A DNA stretch of 64,000 nt from Dactylosporangium fulvum (GCF_025137375.1 NZ_CP073720.1:9696501-9760500); one strand, 5' to 3'; positions 35,775 to 45,009 are shown, numbered from the stretch's first letter. The notes: generated from the letters alone by a model not told the origin. Program-made: numbers and translations.

Positions 35775-36070
35775 TCCCCAGGCAGCACGGCGTGGGCGCG
35801 GCCCGCCCGGCACCTGGTGCCGCCCGCAGGCCCCGTCCCCAGGCAGCACCGCGCGGGGTCGGCGCCCGGCAGCACCCCGCGGACCCCGGCGCCAGGCAGC
35901 ACCACGCGCGGAACGGGGGCCGGCATCTGGCGATGCCCGCGGATCCCACCCTCAGGCAGCACCGCGCGGGGGCAGGGGTCGGCACCCGCGACGCCCGCGG
36001 ACCTCGCCCCCAGCACCACCGCGGGGCAGCAGTCGGCACCCGCGACGCCCACCAGGCCACCCAGCCACCA
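35775..36070. repeat. Imperfect GC-rich tandem repeats around CAGGCAGCACC
   Basis: CAGGCAGCAC or CGGCAGCACC recurs about six times (near 35779, 35839, 35867, 35893, 35953, 36010), each followed by variants of GCGCGGGG and CGGCACCCGC. Unit length varies from about 26 to 60 nt. It occupies most of the 584-nt gap between the DUF4407 and GHL10 genes. Open frames on both strands across it look compositional. Confidence 0.65.
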
Positions 36071-36287
36071 CCCCCAGCCACCGCCACAAGGCCACCGCCC
36101 CAAGCCGCGCGCCGTGGCCCCGCCCGCCGCCGTCTCGACCGCCGTCGTCACGACTGGGCGGGTCAGGGAAGGAGCGGGTGACAAATGACGCAGAACACTA
36201 TGGAACGGAAGTACGTACATGGGCCGTTCGTCCCGAAGTTGGCGAATCGCTTGCCACCCGAACCCCGTCGGCGGGCAGACTGGGCCG

Positions 36288-37898
36288 GTGCGTCACCGCC
36301 CGTCCCGCCGCTCGCCGGTGCTGCCCGTCGTCATCGGCATTGTGCTGGCGATCGTCGCCGGCGTCGGGGCGCTCCGTGCGGTATGGGTCAGCGGCAGCGC
36401 CGCCGGCGAGGGGGCCGGCACCAGCGAGGCCCGCGTCGGAGACCGCGCCGACCGGGCGTCCCGCGGCGACGCGCGGTGCGACGGCGCCCCGCTGACCGCG
36501 CCGAGGGAGTTGCGCGGCATCTGGATCACCACGGTCGACAACATCGACTGGCCCAGCCGGCGTGGCCTGCCCGACGACCAGATCAAGGCCGAGTATCTCG
36601 GCTGGCTCGACCTCGCGCAGCAGCGCAACCTCAACGCCGTCTTCGTCCACGTGCGGCCGAGCGGTGACGCGTTGTGGCCGTCGCAGTACGCGCCCTGGTC
36701 GGAGTGGATCACCGGGGTCCGCGGCAAGGCGCCCGGCTTCGACCTCATGAAGTGGATGATCGACGAGACCCACGCGCGGAACATCGAGTTCCACGCCTGG
36801 TTCAACCCGTACCGGGGCAGCCAGCCGGCACCCAACGGCGCCGGGCCGGACATCAACGCGCTCGCGCCGGACCACCCGCTGCGCAAGCACCCCGAGTGGG
36901 CGGTCGTCTACCCGTCGGTGGGCACGACCGGCAGCCGCCTGCACTTCAACCCCGGCATCCCGGAGGCGCGCAAGTTCGTCGAGGACTCGATGCTCGAGGC
37001 CGTCGAGAAGTACGACGTCGACGGCGTGCACTTCGACGACTTCTTCTACCAGTACCCGGTCGGCAATCAGGACTACCCGGACGAGGCGGCCTACCGGCAG
37101 TACGGCGGCGGCAAGTCCAAGGCCGACTGGCGCCGGGACAACGTCAACAAGCTCGTCGAGGAGATGAGCCAGCGCATCCACAAGATGAAGCCGTGGGTGA
37201 AGTTCGGCATCAGCCCGTTCGGCATCTGGCGCAACACGACGACCGACCCGGCGGGATCGCCGACACGCGGCCTGCAGAGTTACGACGAGATCTACGCCGA
37301 CACGCGGCTGTGGGTGCAGCGGGAGTGGCTCGACTACATCGTCCCGCAGCTGTACTGGCACATCGGCTTCGACGTCGCGGACTACGCCAAGCTGCTGCCC
37401 TGGTGGGTGAACGTCGTCAAGAACACCCGCGTGCAGCTGTACATCGGGCAGGCCGACTATCGCGTCGGCCAGTCGGGGGTCTGGTCGGACCCGGCCGAAC
37501 TCGACCGCCAGCTCGCCCTCAACCGCACATATCCGCAGGTGACCGGCAGCATCCACTTCAGCGCGAAGAGCATGCGCAAGGACGCGCTCGGTTCCGTGTC
37601 GAAGTACGCGGCGCGCTTCTACCCGACGCCGGCGTTCCCGCCGGTGATGGCGCACCTGCCCGATCACACGCCGGACGCGCCGAAGGTGACCGGTCAGGCC
37701 GACGGCGACAAGGTCACGCTGCGCTGGAAGAGCAAGGGCGCGTCGGCCGCCGTGTACCGGGTCGACGGCGGGAAGGCGCACCTGGTCGCCACGAAGCGCG
37801 GCGGTGACGGCGAGTGGAGCGGCGCGGCGGGCACGTACTGCGTGACGGCCCTGGACCGGTCCTGGAACGAGAGCGCACCTGCCATACCGGCCGGGTGA
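36288..37898 (+). CDS. GHL10 (DUF187/YngK-like) glycoside-hydrolase-like protein
   Basis: 536 residues. A basic N-terminus and one membrane helix (VLPVVIGIVLAIVAGVGAL) anchor or export it. The GHL10 barrel begins RELRGIWITTVDNIDWPS and shows AVFVHVRPSGDALWPS, FHAWFNPYR, DGVHFDDFFYQYP and ISPFGIW, typical of the family; the acidic pair in HFDDFF is a likely active-site part. A FnIII-like C-terminal stretch follows from about 475. Relatives are linked to cell-wall glycan cleavage. A GTG at 36288 is used; the ATG at 36219, with GGAAG 7 nt upstream, is a real alternative. Confidence 0.88.
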   Translation: MRHRPSRRSPVLPVVIGIVLAIVAGVGALRAVWVSGSAAGEGAGTSEARVGDRADRASRGDARCDGAPLTAPRELRGIWITTVDNIDWPSRRGLPDDQIKAEYLGWLDLAQQRNLNAVFVHVRPSGDALWPSQYAPWSEWITGVRGKAPGFDLMKWMIDETHARNIEFHAWFNPYRGSQPAPNGAGPDINALAPDHPLRKHPEWAVVYPSVGTTGSRLHFNPGIPEARKFVEDSMLEAVEKYDVDGVHFDDFFYQYPVGNQDYPDEAAYRQYGGGKSKADWRRDNVNKLVEEMSQRIHKMKPWVKFGISPFGIWRNTTTDPAGSPTRGLQSYDEIYADTRLWVQREWLDYIVPQLYWHIGFDVADYAKLLPWWVNVVKNTRVQLYIGQADYRVGQSGVWSDPAELDRQLALNRTYPQVTGSIHFSAKSMRKDALGSVSKYAARFYPTPAFPPVMAHLPDHTPDAPKVTGQADGDKVTLRWKSKGASAAVYRVDGGKAHLVATKRGGDGEWSGAAGTYCVTALDRSWNESAPAIPAG

Positions 37899-37934
37899 AC
37901 CTCCTTCATCCGCCGGTTGTCGATGCTTCGCCGC

Positions 37935-38360
37935 ATGACCAGCTTCATCTCGGACCAGGACTTCACCACGCCCGCGCACATCCGCGTGACCTTGGACGAC
38001 GTCAAGCACGAGGAGCGGCGCGAGCCGCGCGGCAAGGCGTCATCGGCGCCGTTCCACACCTTGGTGTTCCTGGCCGCGGTATGGCTGGTGGTGTCGGCGG
38101 TGCCGATCGGCTACCTGGGCGCCGGCCGCTACGACGTCTTCTGGAGCGACGCGGTCACCGGCATCACGATCGCGATCGTCACCACCATCCGGCTGCTGCA
38201 CTCGATACCGGCGTTCGCGTGGGTGACCGGCGGGCTGGCCGCCTGGCTGCTCGCGGCTCCCCTGGTCCTCCAGTACGGCTGGTCCAGCGCGACCGCCAAC
38301 GACATCATCGTCGGCGTGCTGATCCTCGCCTGCACCGCGCTGAGCGCCGCCGACGACTGA
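37935..38360 (+). CDS. Small membrane protein
   Basis: 141 residues if started at the ATG 37935 (in-frame alternatives at 37917 and 37923). A charged N-terminus (DDVKHEERREPRGK) precedes about four hydrophobic segments (HTLVFLAAVWLVVSAVPIG, AVTGITIAIVTTIRLL, AWVTGGLAAWLLAAPLVL, NDIIVGVLILACTAL). No family recognised. It is closed by a strong terminator. Confidence 0.7.
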   Translation: MTSFISDQDFTTPAHIRVTLDDVKHEERREPRGKASSAPFHTLVFLAAVWLVVSAVPIGYLGAGRYDVFWSDAVTGITIAIVTTIRLLHSIPAFAWVTGGLAAWLLAAPLVLQYGWSSATANDIIVGVLILACTALSAADD

Positions 38361-38374
38361 ACGAGCACACGAAA

Positions 38375-38406
38375 GGCCGCCCTCCTCACCGGTGGGCGGC
38401 CCTTTT
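38375..38406. terminator. Intrinsic terminator
   Basis: GGCCGCCC (38375-38382) pairs exactly with GGGCGGCC (38394-38401), followed on the plus strand by CTTTT. On the other strand the stem is followed by CTTTCG. It separates the convergent membrane-protein and CsbD genes and likely serves both. Confidence 0.8.
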
Positions 38407-38419
38407 CCGGCGCAGCGGG

Positions 38420-38611
38420 TCAGCTGAACGCGTCCTTCATGTTCCGTCCGGCGTCCTTCACGTGGTCGCCGGCCTGCTTGGCCTGCGCGGCGGCGCGCTC
38501 GGCAGCGCCCTCGGCCTCGAGCCGCTCGTTGTCCGTGGCGTCGCCGTACTTCTCCTTGGCGGCGCCCTTGAGCTCTTCGGCCTTGTGCTCGACCTTGTCC
38601 GTGAAGCCCAT
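38420..38611 (-). CDS. CsbD-like stress protein
   Basis: 63 residues. MGFTDKVEHKAEELKGAAKE and KYGDATDNERLEAEG match the CsbD family of small hydrophilic helical proteins induced by general stress. Two adjacent ATG codons (38614, 38611) share GGAAGGG upstream. Biochemical role of the family is unknown. Confidence 0.88.
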   Translation of the reverse strand: MGFTDKVEHKAEELKGAAKEKYGDATDNERLEAEGAAERAAAQAKQAGDHVKDAGRNMKDAFS

Positions 38612-38646
38612 CATCGATCCCTTCCACGTTTCGGGTCTTTGCCTTG

Positions 38647-39222
38647 CTACACAGATGTCTGCCCGTAACTGCGACGGCGCAAACGCAACCGCCCGATCCA
38701 GGTCGTCACACCCGTCACAACCAGCGACACCGCCACCCCCAGGCACGCCGAGGCGACGGGGTTGCTGAAGAGGTGACCGCCCAGGTATCCGAGGCCGACC
38801 ATGTAGCAGCTCCACAGCAGCGCACCGACCAGCAGCGCGGGCAGGAACCGGTGGCGCGGGAACCGCGTGTAGCCGGTGACCAGCGCGACCGCGGTGCGGC
38901 CCAGCGGCACGAACCGCCCGGCCGCGACGATCGCCCCGCCGCGCCGCTCCAGCAGGCCCGCGACCCGATGCCGGTGCTCCCGCCGGAGCAACCGGTCGAG
39001 CAGGCGGTGCCCGCCGCGCCGGGCGGTCTCGTGGGCCAGCAGGTCCCCCACCGCGACCGCGATGACGGCGGCCACCAGCACGACGGCCGGATGCAGGTGC
39101 CCCTCGGCGGCGAGCGCGCCGCCCGCGATGACGCTCGTCTCCGCCGGAACGACGGGGAGCAGGCAGTCCACCACGAGCAGCACAAAGATCACCGCATATG
39201 CCCAGCCGGCCAACGATTCCAT
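38647..39222 (-). CDS. DedA/SNARE-associated family membrane protein
   Basis: 191 residues. DedA features are VDCLLPVVPAETSVIAGGAL near the N-terminus, a GDLLAHETARRGG loop, RFVPLGRTAVALVTGYTRFPRHRF and a final helix with basic tail. DedA proteins are linked to membrane lipid flipping and envelope homeostasis. The ATG at 39222 is preceded by AGGGTGG; a longer frame to 39333 is rejected. Confidence 0.87.
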   Translation of the reverse strand: MESLAGWAYAVIFVLLVVDCLLPVVPAETSVIAGGALAAEGHLHPAVVLVAAVIAVAVGDLLAHETARRGGHRLLDRLLRREHRHRVAGLLERRGGAIVAAGRFVPLGRTAVALVTGYTRFPRHRFLPALLVGALLWSCYMVGLGYLGGHLFSNPVASACLGVAVSLVVTGVTTWIGRLRLRRRSYGQTSV

Positions 39223-39292
39223 GGTTCCACCCTGCCGGGGCACGGCGGCTCGCACAGCGGGGCCACCATGCCGAACACAGGTAGGGATTTCC

Positions 39293-40264
39293 CTACCGGG
39301 GGATCTCCAGTAGGGGGCGGACCGCCGTCTCACGATCGGCGAAAAACTCGAACACCGCCGGGTCGTGGAACGCGGTCATCTCCACGATCAGGCCGGCCTC
39401 GACCCGCAGGACCCCGATCGCGAACGGGCGGAACCGGTCGTCGCCGGGCGCCTTGCGGTAGGAGACGATCGCGGGCGCCCGGTTGGCGCGGGTGACCTCG
39501 GTGCGGATCTCGCCCAGGTGCGGCGCGCCCTGCCATAGCGTGACGACGATCGTGGGCTTCCCGACGTACCACATCGGCAGCGGCGGCATCGCGGCGCGCG
39601 CGTCGTCGGCCAGGAGCCGCGCCATCCCCTCGATGTCGGCGCGCTGGAACGCCTCCGCGTAGCGGCGCGCCACCTCCTGCTCGGCCCGGTCCGGCGGGGT
39701 GTCCGGGGCCCAGTCGGCGCCGCGCTCGGGCAGTCGCTGCCGCAGCGTCGCGCGGGCGCGCTGCAGCGCGCTGTTGGCCGCCGGCACGCTGATCTCCAGC
39801 AGTTCGGCGGTCCGGTCGGCGGGCCAGCCGAGCACGTCGCGCACGATGAGCACCGCCCGCTGGCGGGCCGGCAGGTGCTGGAGTGCGGCGAGGAACGCGA
39901 GCTCCACCGTCTCCTTCGCGACGAGCGCGGCCTCCGGCGTCTCGTCGAGCACCCGGTCCGGCACCGGCTCCAGCCAGGCGACGTCGGTGCGCGGTGGGAG
40001 CTCCAGCTGCGGGTCGGCGGGCGGGCCGAGGTCCACCGGCAGCACGCGGCGCCGGCCGCTCTTGAGCACGTCGAGGCAGGCGTTGGTGGCGATGCGGTAG
40101 AGCCACGAGCGGACCGACGCGCGCCCTTCGAAGTCCTCGCGGCCCCGCCATGCCTTGAGGAACGTCTCCTGGACGAGGTCCTCTGCCTCGTGATACGACC
40201 CCAGCATCCGGTAGCAGTGCACCTCGAGCTCGCGTCGATGCTGCTCGAACTCCTCGGCCCTCAT
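39293..40264 (-). CDS. ECF sigma factor with C-terminal SnoaL-like domain
   Basis: 323 residues. Region 2 is visible in VHCYRMLGSYHEAEDLVQET and WLYRIATNACLDVL, region 4 in LPARQRAVLIVRDVLGW with LEISVPAANSALQRAR. A C-terminal extension of about 120 residues (EVARRYAEAFQRADIEGM ... LPMWYVG) is a SnoaL-like domain, the layout of the SigJ/SigG-type ECF factors in which this domain tunes activity. No anti-sigma gene adjoins. The start at 40264 sits 36 nt from a divergent pseudouridine synthase gene. Confidence 0.9.
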   Translation of the reverse strand: MRAEEFEQHRRELEVHCYRMLGSYHEAEDLVQETFLKAWRGREDFEGRASVRSWLYRIATNACLDVLKSGRRRVLPVDLGPPADPQLELPPRTDVAWLEPVPDRVLDETPEAALVAKETVELAFLAALQHLPARQRAVLIVRDVLGWPADRTAELLEISVPAANSALQRARATLRQRLPERGADWAPDTPPDRAEQEVARRYAEAFQRADIEGMARLLADDARAAMPPLPMWYVGKPTIVVTLWQGAPHLGEIRTEVTRANRAPAIVSYRKAPGDDRFRPFAIGVLRVEAGLIVEMTAFHDPAVFEFFADRETAVRPLLEIPR

Positions 40265-40300
40265 CGCACCCCCGTGCCGCCGTCGTGCGATGTTAGGGCG

Positions 40301-41020
40301 ATGTGGGCGGAGTTTCGCAAGCGCGTGATCCTGGAGGACGACGGGATCCTGGTGCTGGACAAGCCGGTCGGCGTCTCGGTGATGGGTGAGCGGCACGAGT
40401 CCGACCTGGTGCGCATGGCCGACGAGGCCGGCGAGAAGCTCTTTCCGGTCCACCGCATCGACAAGGTCACCTCCGGGGTCGTGCTCTTCGCGAAGGACCT
40501 GTCGGTCCACGGGGGGCTGACCCGGCAGTTCAACAAGCGGACCGTCGACAAGGCCTATCTGGCGGTCACCCGGCCGGGTGGACTGCCCGGCCACGGCCGG
40601 ATCGACCTGCCGCTCAGCGTCGGGCGCAAGAACCGCGTGCGGATCGCCGCACCCCGGGAGAGCATCCAGGCCGACCTTACCGCGTCACCCGTCGCCACCT
40701 GGACCGTACCGCCGGAGGCGGTGTTCGGCCAGGTGCCGACGTATCCGTCGGTGACCGACTTCCGGGTCCACGCCGAGACGGACGACGTCGCGCTGCTGGA
40801 GGCCAACCCGCTGACCGGCCGCCGGCACCAGATCCGGGTCCACCTGGCGTGGATCGGCCACCCGATCCTCAACGACCCGCTGTTCGACAAGGCCGCCACC
40901 GGCCGCACGCACCTGCACTCTTGGCGGCTGGCGTTCGACCTGGCCGGGAAGCGGATCACCGTGGAGGCCCCGCCCGACGCGGAGTTCCTGGCCCCGACCG
41001 GGTTGGCGGCGCTGCCCTGA
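40301..41020 (+). CDS. RluA-family pseudouridine synthase
   Basis: 239 residues. The catalytic Asp lies in the HRIDKVTSGVVLFAKD motif (HRLDxxTSG in most relatives, here HRIDKVTSG), with early VLDKPVGVSV and late GRRHQIRVHLAWIGHPI. It isomerises uridine in rRNA or tRNA; which position is unknown. ATG at 40301 preceded by AGGG. Confidence 0.88.
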   Translation: MWAEFRKRVILEDDGILVLDKPVGVSVMGERHESDLVRMADEAGEKLFPVHRIDKVTSGVVLFAKDLSVHGGLTRQFNKRTVDKAYLAVTRPGGLPGHGRIDLPLSVGRKNRVRIAAPRESIQADLTASPVATWTVPPEAVFGQVPTYPSVTDFRVHAETDDVALLEANPLTGRRHQIRVHLAWIGHPILNDPLFDKAATGRTHLHSWRLAFDLAGKRITVEAPPDAEFLAPTGLAALP

Positions 41021-41071
41021 CCGCGGAGGCCGGCACACCGGAGGAAACAGCAGGTGCGAAGCGGAGGACGC

Positions 41072-41506
41072 ATGACGGATCTCAGGGACGCTACCTGTGT
41101 GGCCTGCCCGGCACAGGCGCTGGCGGTCGGCGCGTTCGACGTCACCGACCGGCCGCGCCAGGACACCCGCTACGACCCCGGCCTCGGCTGGCGGGTCCAC
41201 CGGGTCACCGGCGCCCCGACCTGCGTGCACCCCTACCGGGTGGGGATGCCGCCGGGCCGCTACGCGTCGGCGGGTGAGCCCCTGCCGTCCCCCGGCGACC
41301 ACGAGCGCCCGGTGCCGACCGACGAGGACCTCGTGCTCCCCGACGACGTGACGCTGCTCGAGGCGTGGCTGATCGCGACGGTGCGGCGAGCGCCCGCGAA
41401 CGAGCTGGCCCGCACGCTCCGGAGGGCCGAGGAGCGCGCGGCCGCCCGCTTCGGCGACCGGGACGTGCTCACCGCCCTGCGCCGGGTGCTGTCGTACGAA
41501 CTCTGA
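41072..41506 (+). CDS. Conserved-looking hypothetical protein
   Basis: 144 residues from an ATG with GGAGG at 4 nt spacing, so translation is likely. CVACPAQ near the N-terminus and a single later Cys (APTCVHPY) might bind metal. The C-terminal half is helical and basic (LARTLRRAEERAAARFGDRD). No family recognised. The gene stands 51 nt after the pseudouridine synthase and before a PadR operator. Confidence 0.65.
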   Translation: MTDLRDATCVACPAQALAVGAFDVTDRPRQDTRYDPGLGWRVHRVTGAPTCVHPYRVGMPPGRYASAGEPLPSPGDHERPVPTDEDLVLPDDVTLLEAWLIATVRRAPANELARTLRRAEERAAARFGDRDVLTALRRVLSYEL

Positions 41507-41539
41507 CGACCGTCTTGCCGGGCGTGGTAGGCCGGTCGA

Positions 41540-41569
41540 TATACGCCGGAGATATATATGCGGGGTATA
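41540..41569. promoter_or_regulatory. Candidate PadR operator and promoter
   Basis: TATACGCC (41540-41547) and GGGGTATA (41562-41569) form an imperfect inverted repeat (7 of 8) around GATATATATG, a rare AT-rich island. The ATG of the PadR gene follows 10 nt later, so binding here would block its transcription. The very short leader suggests a near-leaderless mRNA. Confidence 0.5.
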
Positions 41570-41579
41570 CGCTCAGGGT

Positions 41580-42116
41580 ATGGTCCCTGGCATGAGCGTG
41601 CCACTGACTCTCCTCGGCCTGCTGGAGCGCGAGCCCAGCCACGGCTATGACCTGAAGCGCGACTACGACACCTTCTTCAGCAGGGGCAAGCCGCTGCCGT
41701 TCGGGCAGGTCTACTCCACCCTCGGCCGGCTCGCCCGCGACGGCAAGATCGTGATCGGCGAGGTCGAGCCGGGTGTCGGGCCGGAACGGAAGCGATACGT
41801 CATCACCGAGCTCGGCGCGACCGAGGTCGACGCCTGGCTGACCGAGCCGGTGGAGGCCGAGCCCAACCTGCAGACGGTCCTGTTCACCAAGGTCGTACTC
41901 TCGCTGATGCTGGGCCGGCCCGCCGAGGATTACCTCGACGCGCAGCGGGCCGCACACCTCAAGCGGATGCAGGAGCTCACCGGCATCAAGCGTGGCGGCA
42001 ACCTCGTCGACGTGCTACTGGCCGACCACGGGCTGTTCCACCTGGAGGCCGACCTGCACTGGATCGACACCACGATCGCCCGGCTGGACGCGTTGCGGAA
42101 GGTGGTCCGGCGATGA
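41580..42116 (+). CDS. PadR family transcriptional regulator
   Basis: 178 residues. Winged helix with LTLLGLLEREPSHGYDLKRD, FGQVYSTLGRLARDGKI and RKRYVITELGATEV, then a helical C-terminal dimer domain. First gene of a PadR-ATPase-permease operon; the stop overlaps the next ATG (ATGA at 42113-42116). Such regulators often respond to the toxic compound their transporter handles. ATG at 41592 is an alternative start. Confidence 0.92.
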   Translation: MVPGMSVPLTLLGLLEREPSHGYDLKRDYDTFFSRGKPLPFGQVYSTLGRLARDGKIVIGEVEPGVGPERKRYVITELGATEVDAWLTEPVEAEPNLQTVLFTKVVLSLMLGRPAEDYLDAQRAAHLKRMQELTGIKRGGNLVDVLLADHGLFHLEADLHWIDTTIARLDALRKVVRR

Positions 42117-42784
42117 AGGCGATCGAGGCGCGCGACGTCGTCCTGTCGTTCGGGGAGACCCCGGCGCTGCGCGGCGCGACCCTGTCGGTGGCACCGGGCG
42201 AGATCGTCGCCATCATGGGCCCGAGCGGCTCGGGGAAGTCTACGCTGCTGCACTGCCTGGCCGGCATCCTCGTGCCCGGCGCGGGTGAGATCCACTTCGA
42301 CGGGCGCCGGATCGACACCCTGAACGAGAACGAGCGCAGTGTCCTGCGCCGCGACCACTTCGGGTTCGTGTTCCAGTTCGGTCAGCTCGTCCCGGAGCTG
42401 ACCGCGGAGGAGAACGTCGCCCTGCCGCTGCTGCTCGGCGGGGTGAAGCGGGCGGCCGCGCTGCGGGAGGCCCGGCCGTGGTTCGAGCGGCTCGGGCTGG
42501 CGGGGCTGGAGCGGCGCCGGTCCGGTGAGCTGTCCGGCGGGCAGGCGCAGCGGGTCGCGCTCGCGCGGGGTCTTGTCGCGCGGCCGGGTGTGCTGTTCGC
42601 CGACGAGCCCACCGGCGCCCTCGACTCGCTCACCGGCGAGCAGGTCATGGACCTCCTCGTCGGCTCCGCCCGGGACCAGGGCACGACCGTCGTGCTCGTC
42701 ACCCACGAGGCCCGAGTCGCCGCATACGCCGACCGGCAGGTCATCGTGCGCGACGGCAAGGTGAACGCGCTGGTGCACTCATGA
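42113..42784 (+). CDS. ABC transporter ATP-binding protein (MacB/LolD type)
   Basis: 223 residues. Walker A GPSGSGKST, signature LSGGQAQRVALARGL, Walker B VLFADEPTGALDSLTGE and switch His in VLVTHEARVA. This LolD/MacB subclass powers FtsX-type permeases, and the next gene is one, overlapping by 4 nt (ATGA). It is under the PadR gene. Confidence 0.92.
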   Translation: MKAIEARDVVLSFGETPALRGATLSVAPGEIVAIMGPSGSGKSTLLHCLAGILVPGAGEIHFDGRRIDTLNENERSVLRRDHFGFVFQFGQLVPELTAEENVALPLLLGGVKRAAALREARPWFERLGLAGLERRRSGELSGGQAQRVALARGLVARPGVLFADEPTGALDSLTGEQVMDLLVGSARDQGTTVVLVTHEARVAAYADRQVIVRDGKVNALVHS

Positions 42785-45000
42785 CCGTTCCGGAGCGAAG
42801 CGGAGGCGGCATGATCCGGTTCGGGCTGCGGCTGTCCCTGGCCGGCGGGCGCGAGGCCGCCACGCGGCTGATCATCATCGCCGCCGCGGTGACCCTCGGC
42901 GTCGGCATGCTCATGGCGACCGTCGCCGGCATGAACGCGGTCGACACGCAGAACCAGCGGTACGCCTGGCTCAACACCGCCGTCGCACCGGACACCGGCG
43001 CCGGTGATCCGCTGCTGTGGAGCCTCCGGGAGGACTACTACCACGGCGGCTCCATCGGCCGGGTCGAGGTCGCCGGCCTGGGCCCGGGCGCACCGGTCCC
43101 GCCGGGCATCCCCCGCCTGCCGGCCCCGGGCGAGTTCTACGTCTCGCCCGCCCTGGCCGAGCTGCTGCGCACCGCACCGGCGGCCGAGCTCGGCGACCGG
43201 TTCCCCGGCCACGAGGTCGGTGTCATCGGCCGGGACGCGCTGCCCTCCCCCGACTCACTGCTGATCGTCATCGGCCGCACCCCCGCCGACCTGGAGCAGC
43301 TCGGGGCCAAGCGGGTCACGCAGATCATGACGACCGACCCGAGCGACTGCAAAGGCTGCGTCGTCGGGATCAACCGCGACAGCATGACGCTCGTGCTGTC
43401 CGTGGTGGCGGTCGCGCTGCTCTTCCCCGTGCTCATGTTCATCGGCACCGCGACCCGGCTCGCCGCCACCCGCCGGGAGCAGCGCTTCGCGGCGCTGCGG
43501 CTGATCGGCGCCACGCCGCGCCAGATCTCGCTGATCTCGGCGGTCGAGTCGACGCTCGCCGCGGCGATCGGGACCGTGGCCGGGTTCGCCCTGTTCTTCG
43601 CGCTGCGCCCCGGGATCGCCACGATCCCGTTCACCCGCGACCCGTTCTACCCGGCTGACCTCTCGCTCAGCATGGCCGACACGCTGGTCGTCGCGCTCGG
43701 CATCCCGGCCGGCGCCGTCGTGGCGGCCTGGCTGGCGCTGCGCCGGGTGCAGATCTCGCCGCTGGGCGTGAGCCGCCGGGTGACGCCCAAGCCGCCGCGC
43801 GCCTGGCGACTGATCCCGCTGGCCGCCGGCCTCGCCGAGCTGACGTACTTCATCGGCCGCCGGCCCGACACGTCGAACCAGCAGATCGTCGCGTACCTGA
43901 GCGGGTTCGTCCTGATCCTGATCGGGCTGGTGCTGGCCGGGCCGTGGCTGACCATGGCCGGGGCCCGGGTGCTGGCCGGACGCGCGAGCCGGCCCGCCAC
44001 CCTCATCGCCGGGCGGCGGCTCGCGGACGACCCGCGGGCGGGCTTCCGGTCGGTCAGCGGGCTGATCGTGGCCCTGTTCGTGACCAGTGTGGCGAGCGGG
44101 GTGATCACCACGTACGTCGCCAACCGGGGCGAGCCGCGCACGGACTCGGTGGCCGCGACGTCGCTGGCGAAGCTCTTCTACTCGGAGGAGGGCCCGGCTC
44201 CGACCGCCGACCAGATCCCGGCCGCCGAGCTGGGGGCGATCCCCGGCGTGCGCAGCGTGACGATCGTGCACGAGAACCCGGACCAGGACGGCTGGCCGGG
44301 GGTCATCACGTGCGCCGAGCTGCAGCGCCTGGCGGTGTTCGGCACCTGCGCGCCGGGCGTGCAGGTCGTGGCGGTCTTCCCGGACCTCATCGGGCCACGG
44401 GCGTTTTCGCTCAACTCGTCGATCGAGTGGGAGGCCGCGCCGGTCGCGCCCGCCGACGTCGACAAGCAGCCGATCGCCTCCGTGGTCGTCGACACGACCA
44501 GCCGGTCCGCGTTCGAGCGTGCCCGGACGGTGCTGATCAAGGCGTTGCCGCAGGGCCGCTTCCCGGCCAGCGTCGGTGAGTGGGAGGCCAACTCCGCCCA
44601 GCTCATCGTGCAGTTCCAGCAGCTGGCCAACGTGATCATGCTGTGCAGCCTGCCGATCGCCGGCTGCAGTCTGGCGGTGAGCGTGGCCAGCGGCCTCAGC
44701 GACCGGAAGCGACCGTTCAGCATGCTGCGGCTCACCGGGGTCCAGCTGCGGACGCTGCGCCGGGTGGTCGCCCTGGAGACGGTCGTGCCGCTGCTGGTCG
44801 CCGCCGCCGTGGCGATCGGCATGGGCTTCCTGGCGGCGCACCTGTTCCTGCGGGCGCAGCTGGACTACACGCTGCTCCCGCCGAGCGCCTCGTTCTATCT
44901 GCTGGTCGTCGGCGGGATCGCGGTGTCGCTGGCGATCATCGCCTCCACGCTGCCGCTGCTGCGCCGGATCACCGGCCCGGAGACGGCCCGGAACGAGTGA
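42781..45000 (+). CDS. FtsX-like ABC transporter permease
   Basis: 739 residues. An N-terminal helix and extracytoplasmic domain lead to a first FtsX-like core (VLSVVAVALLFPVLMFIGTA with LAATRREQRFAALRLIGATP), central helices, a second extracytoplasmic domain (about 440-600), and a second core (LSDRKRPFSMLRLTGV). The mechanotransmission layout suggests it moves lipids, peptides or drugs out of the envelope. Cargo unknown. Last gene of the PadR operon. Confidence 0.88.
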   Translation: MTVPERSGGGMIRFGLRLSLAGGREAATRLIIIAAAVTLGVGMLMATVAGMNAVDTQNQRYAWLNTAVAPDTGAGDPLLWSLREDYYHGGSIGRVEVAGLGPGAPVPPGIPRLPAPGEFYVSPALAELLRTAPAAELGDRFPGHEVGVIGRDALPSPDSLLIVIGRTPADLEQLGAKRVTQIMTTDPSDCKGCVVGINRDSMTLVLSVVAVALLFPVLMFIGTATRLAATRREQRFAALRLIGATPRQISLISAVESTLAAAIGTVAGFALFFALRPGIATIPFTRDPFYPADLSLSMADTLVVALGIPAGAVVAAWLALRRVQISPLGVSRRVTPKPPRAWRLIPLAAGLAELTYFIGRRPDTSNQQIVAYLSGFVLILIGLVLAGPWLTMAGARVLAGRASRPATLIAGRRLADDPRAGFRSVSGLIVALFVTSVASGVITTYVANRGEPRTDSVAATSLAKLFYSEEGPAPTADQIPAAELGAIPGVRSVTIVHENPDQDGWPGVITCAELQRLAVFGTCAPGVQVVAVFPDLIGPRAFSLNSSIEWEAAPVAPADVDKQPIASVVVDTTSRSAFERARTVLIKALPQGRFPASVGEWEANSAQLIVQFQQLANVIMLCSLPIAGCSLAVSVASGLSDRKRPFSMLRLTGVQLRTLRRVVALETVVPLLVAAAVAIGMGFLAAHLFLRAQLDYTLLPPSASFYLLVVGGIAVSLAIIASTLPLLRRITGPETARNE

Positions 45001-45009
45001 TCGCCCGGC

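Noticed and set aside
35775..36070. Possible CRISPR array
   Set aside because: Copies are short and imperfect, spacing is irregular, the intervening segments resemble each other, and no cas gene is present.
35750..36220. Leftward frame across the CAGGCAGCACC repeats
   Set aside because: Composition driven, made of repeats, with no ribosome site or domain. It is annotated as repeat instead.
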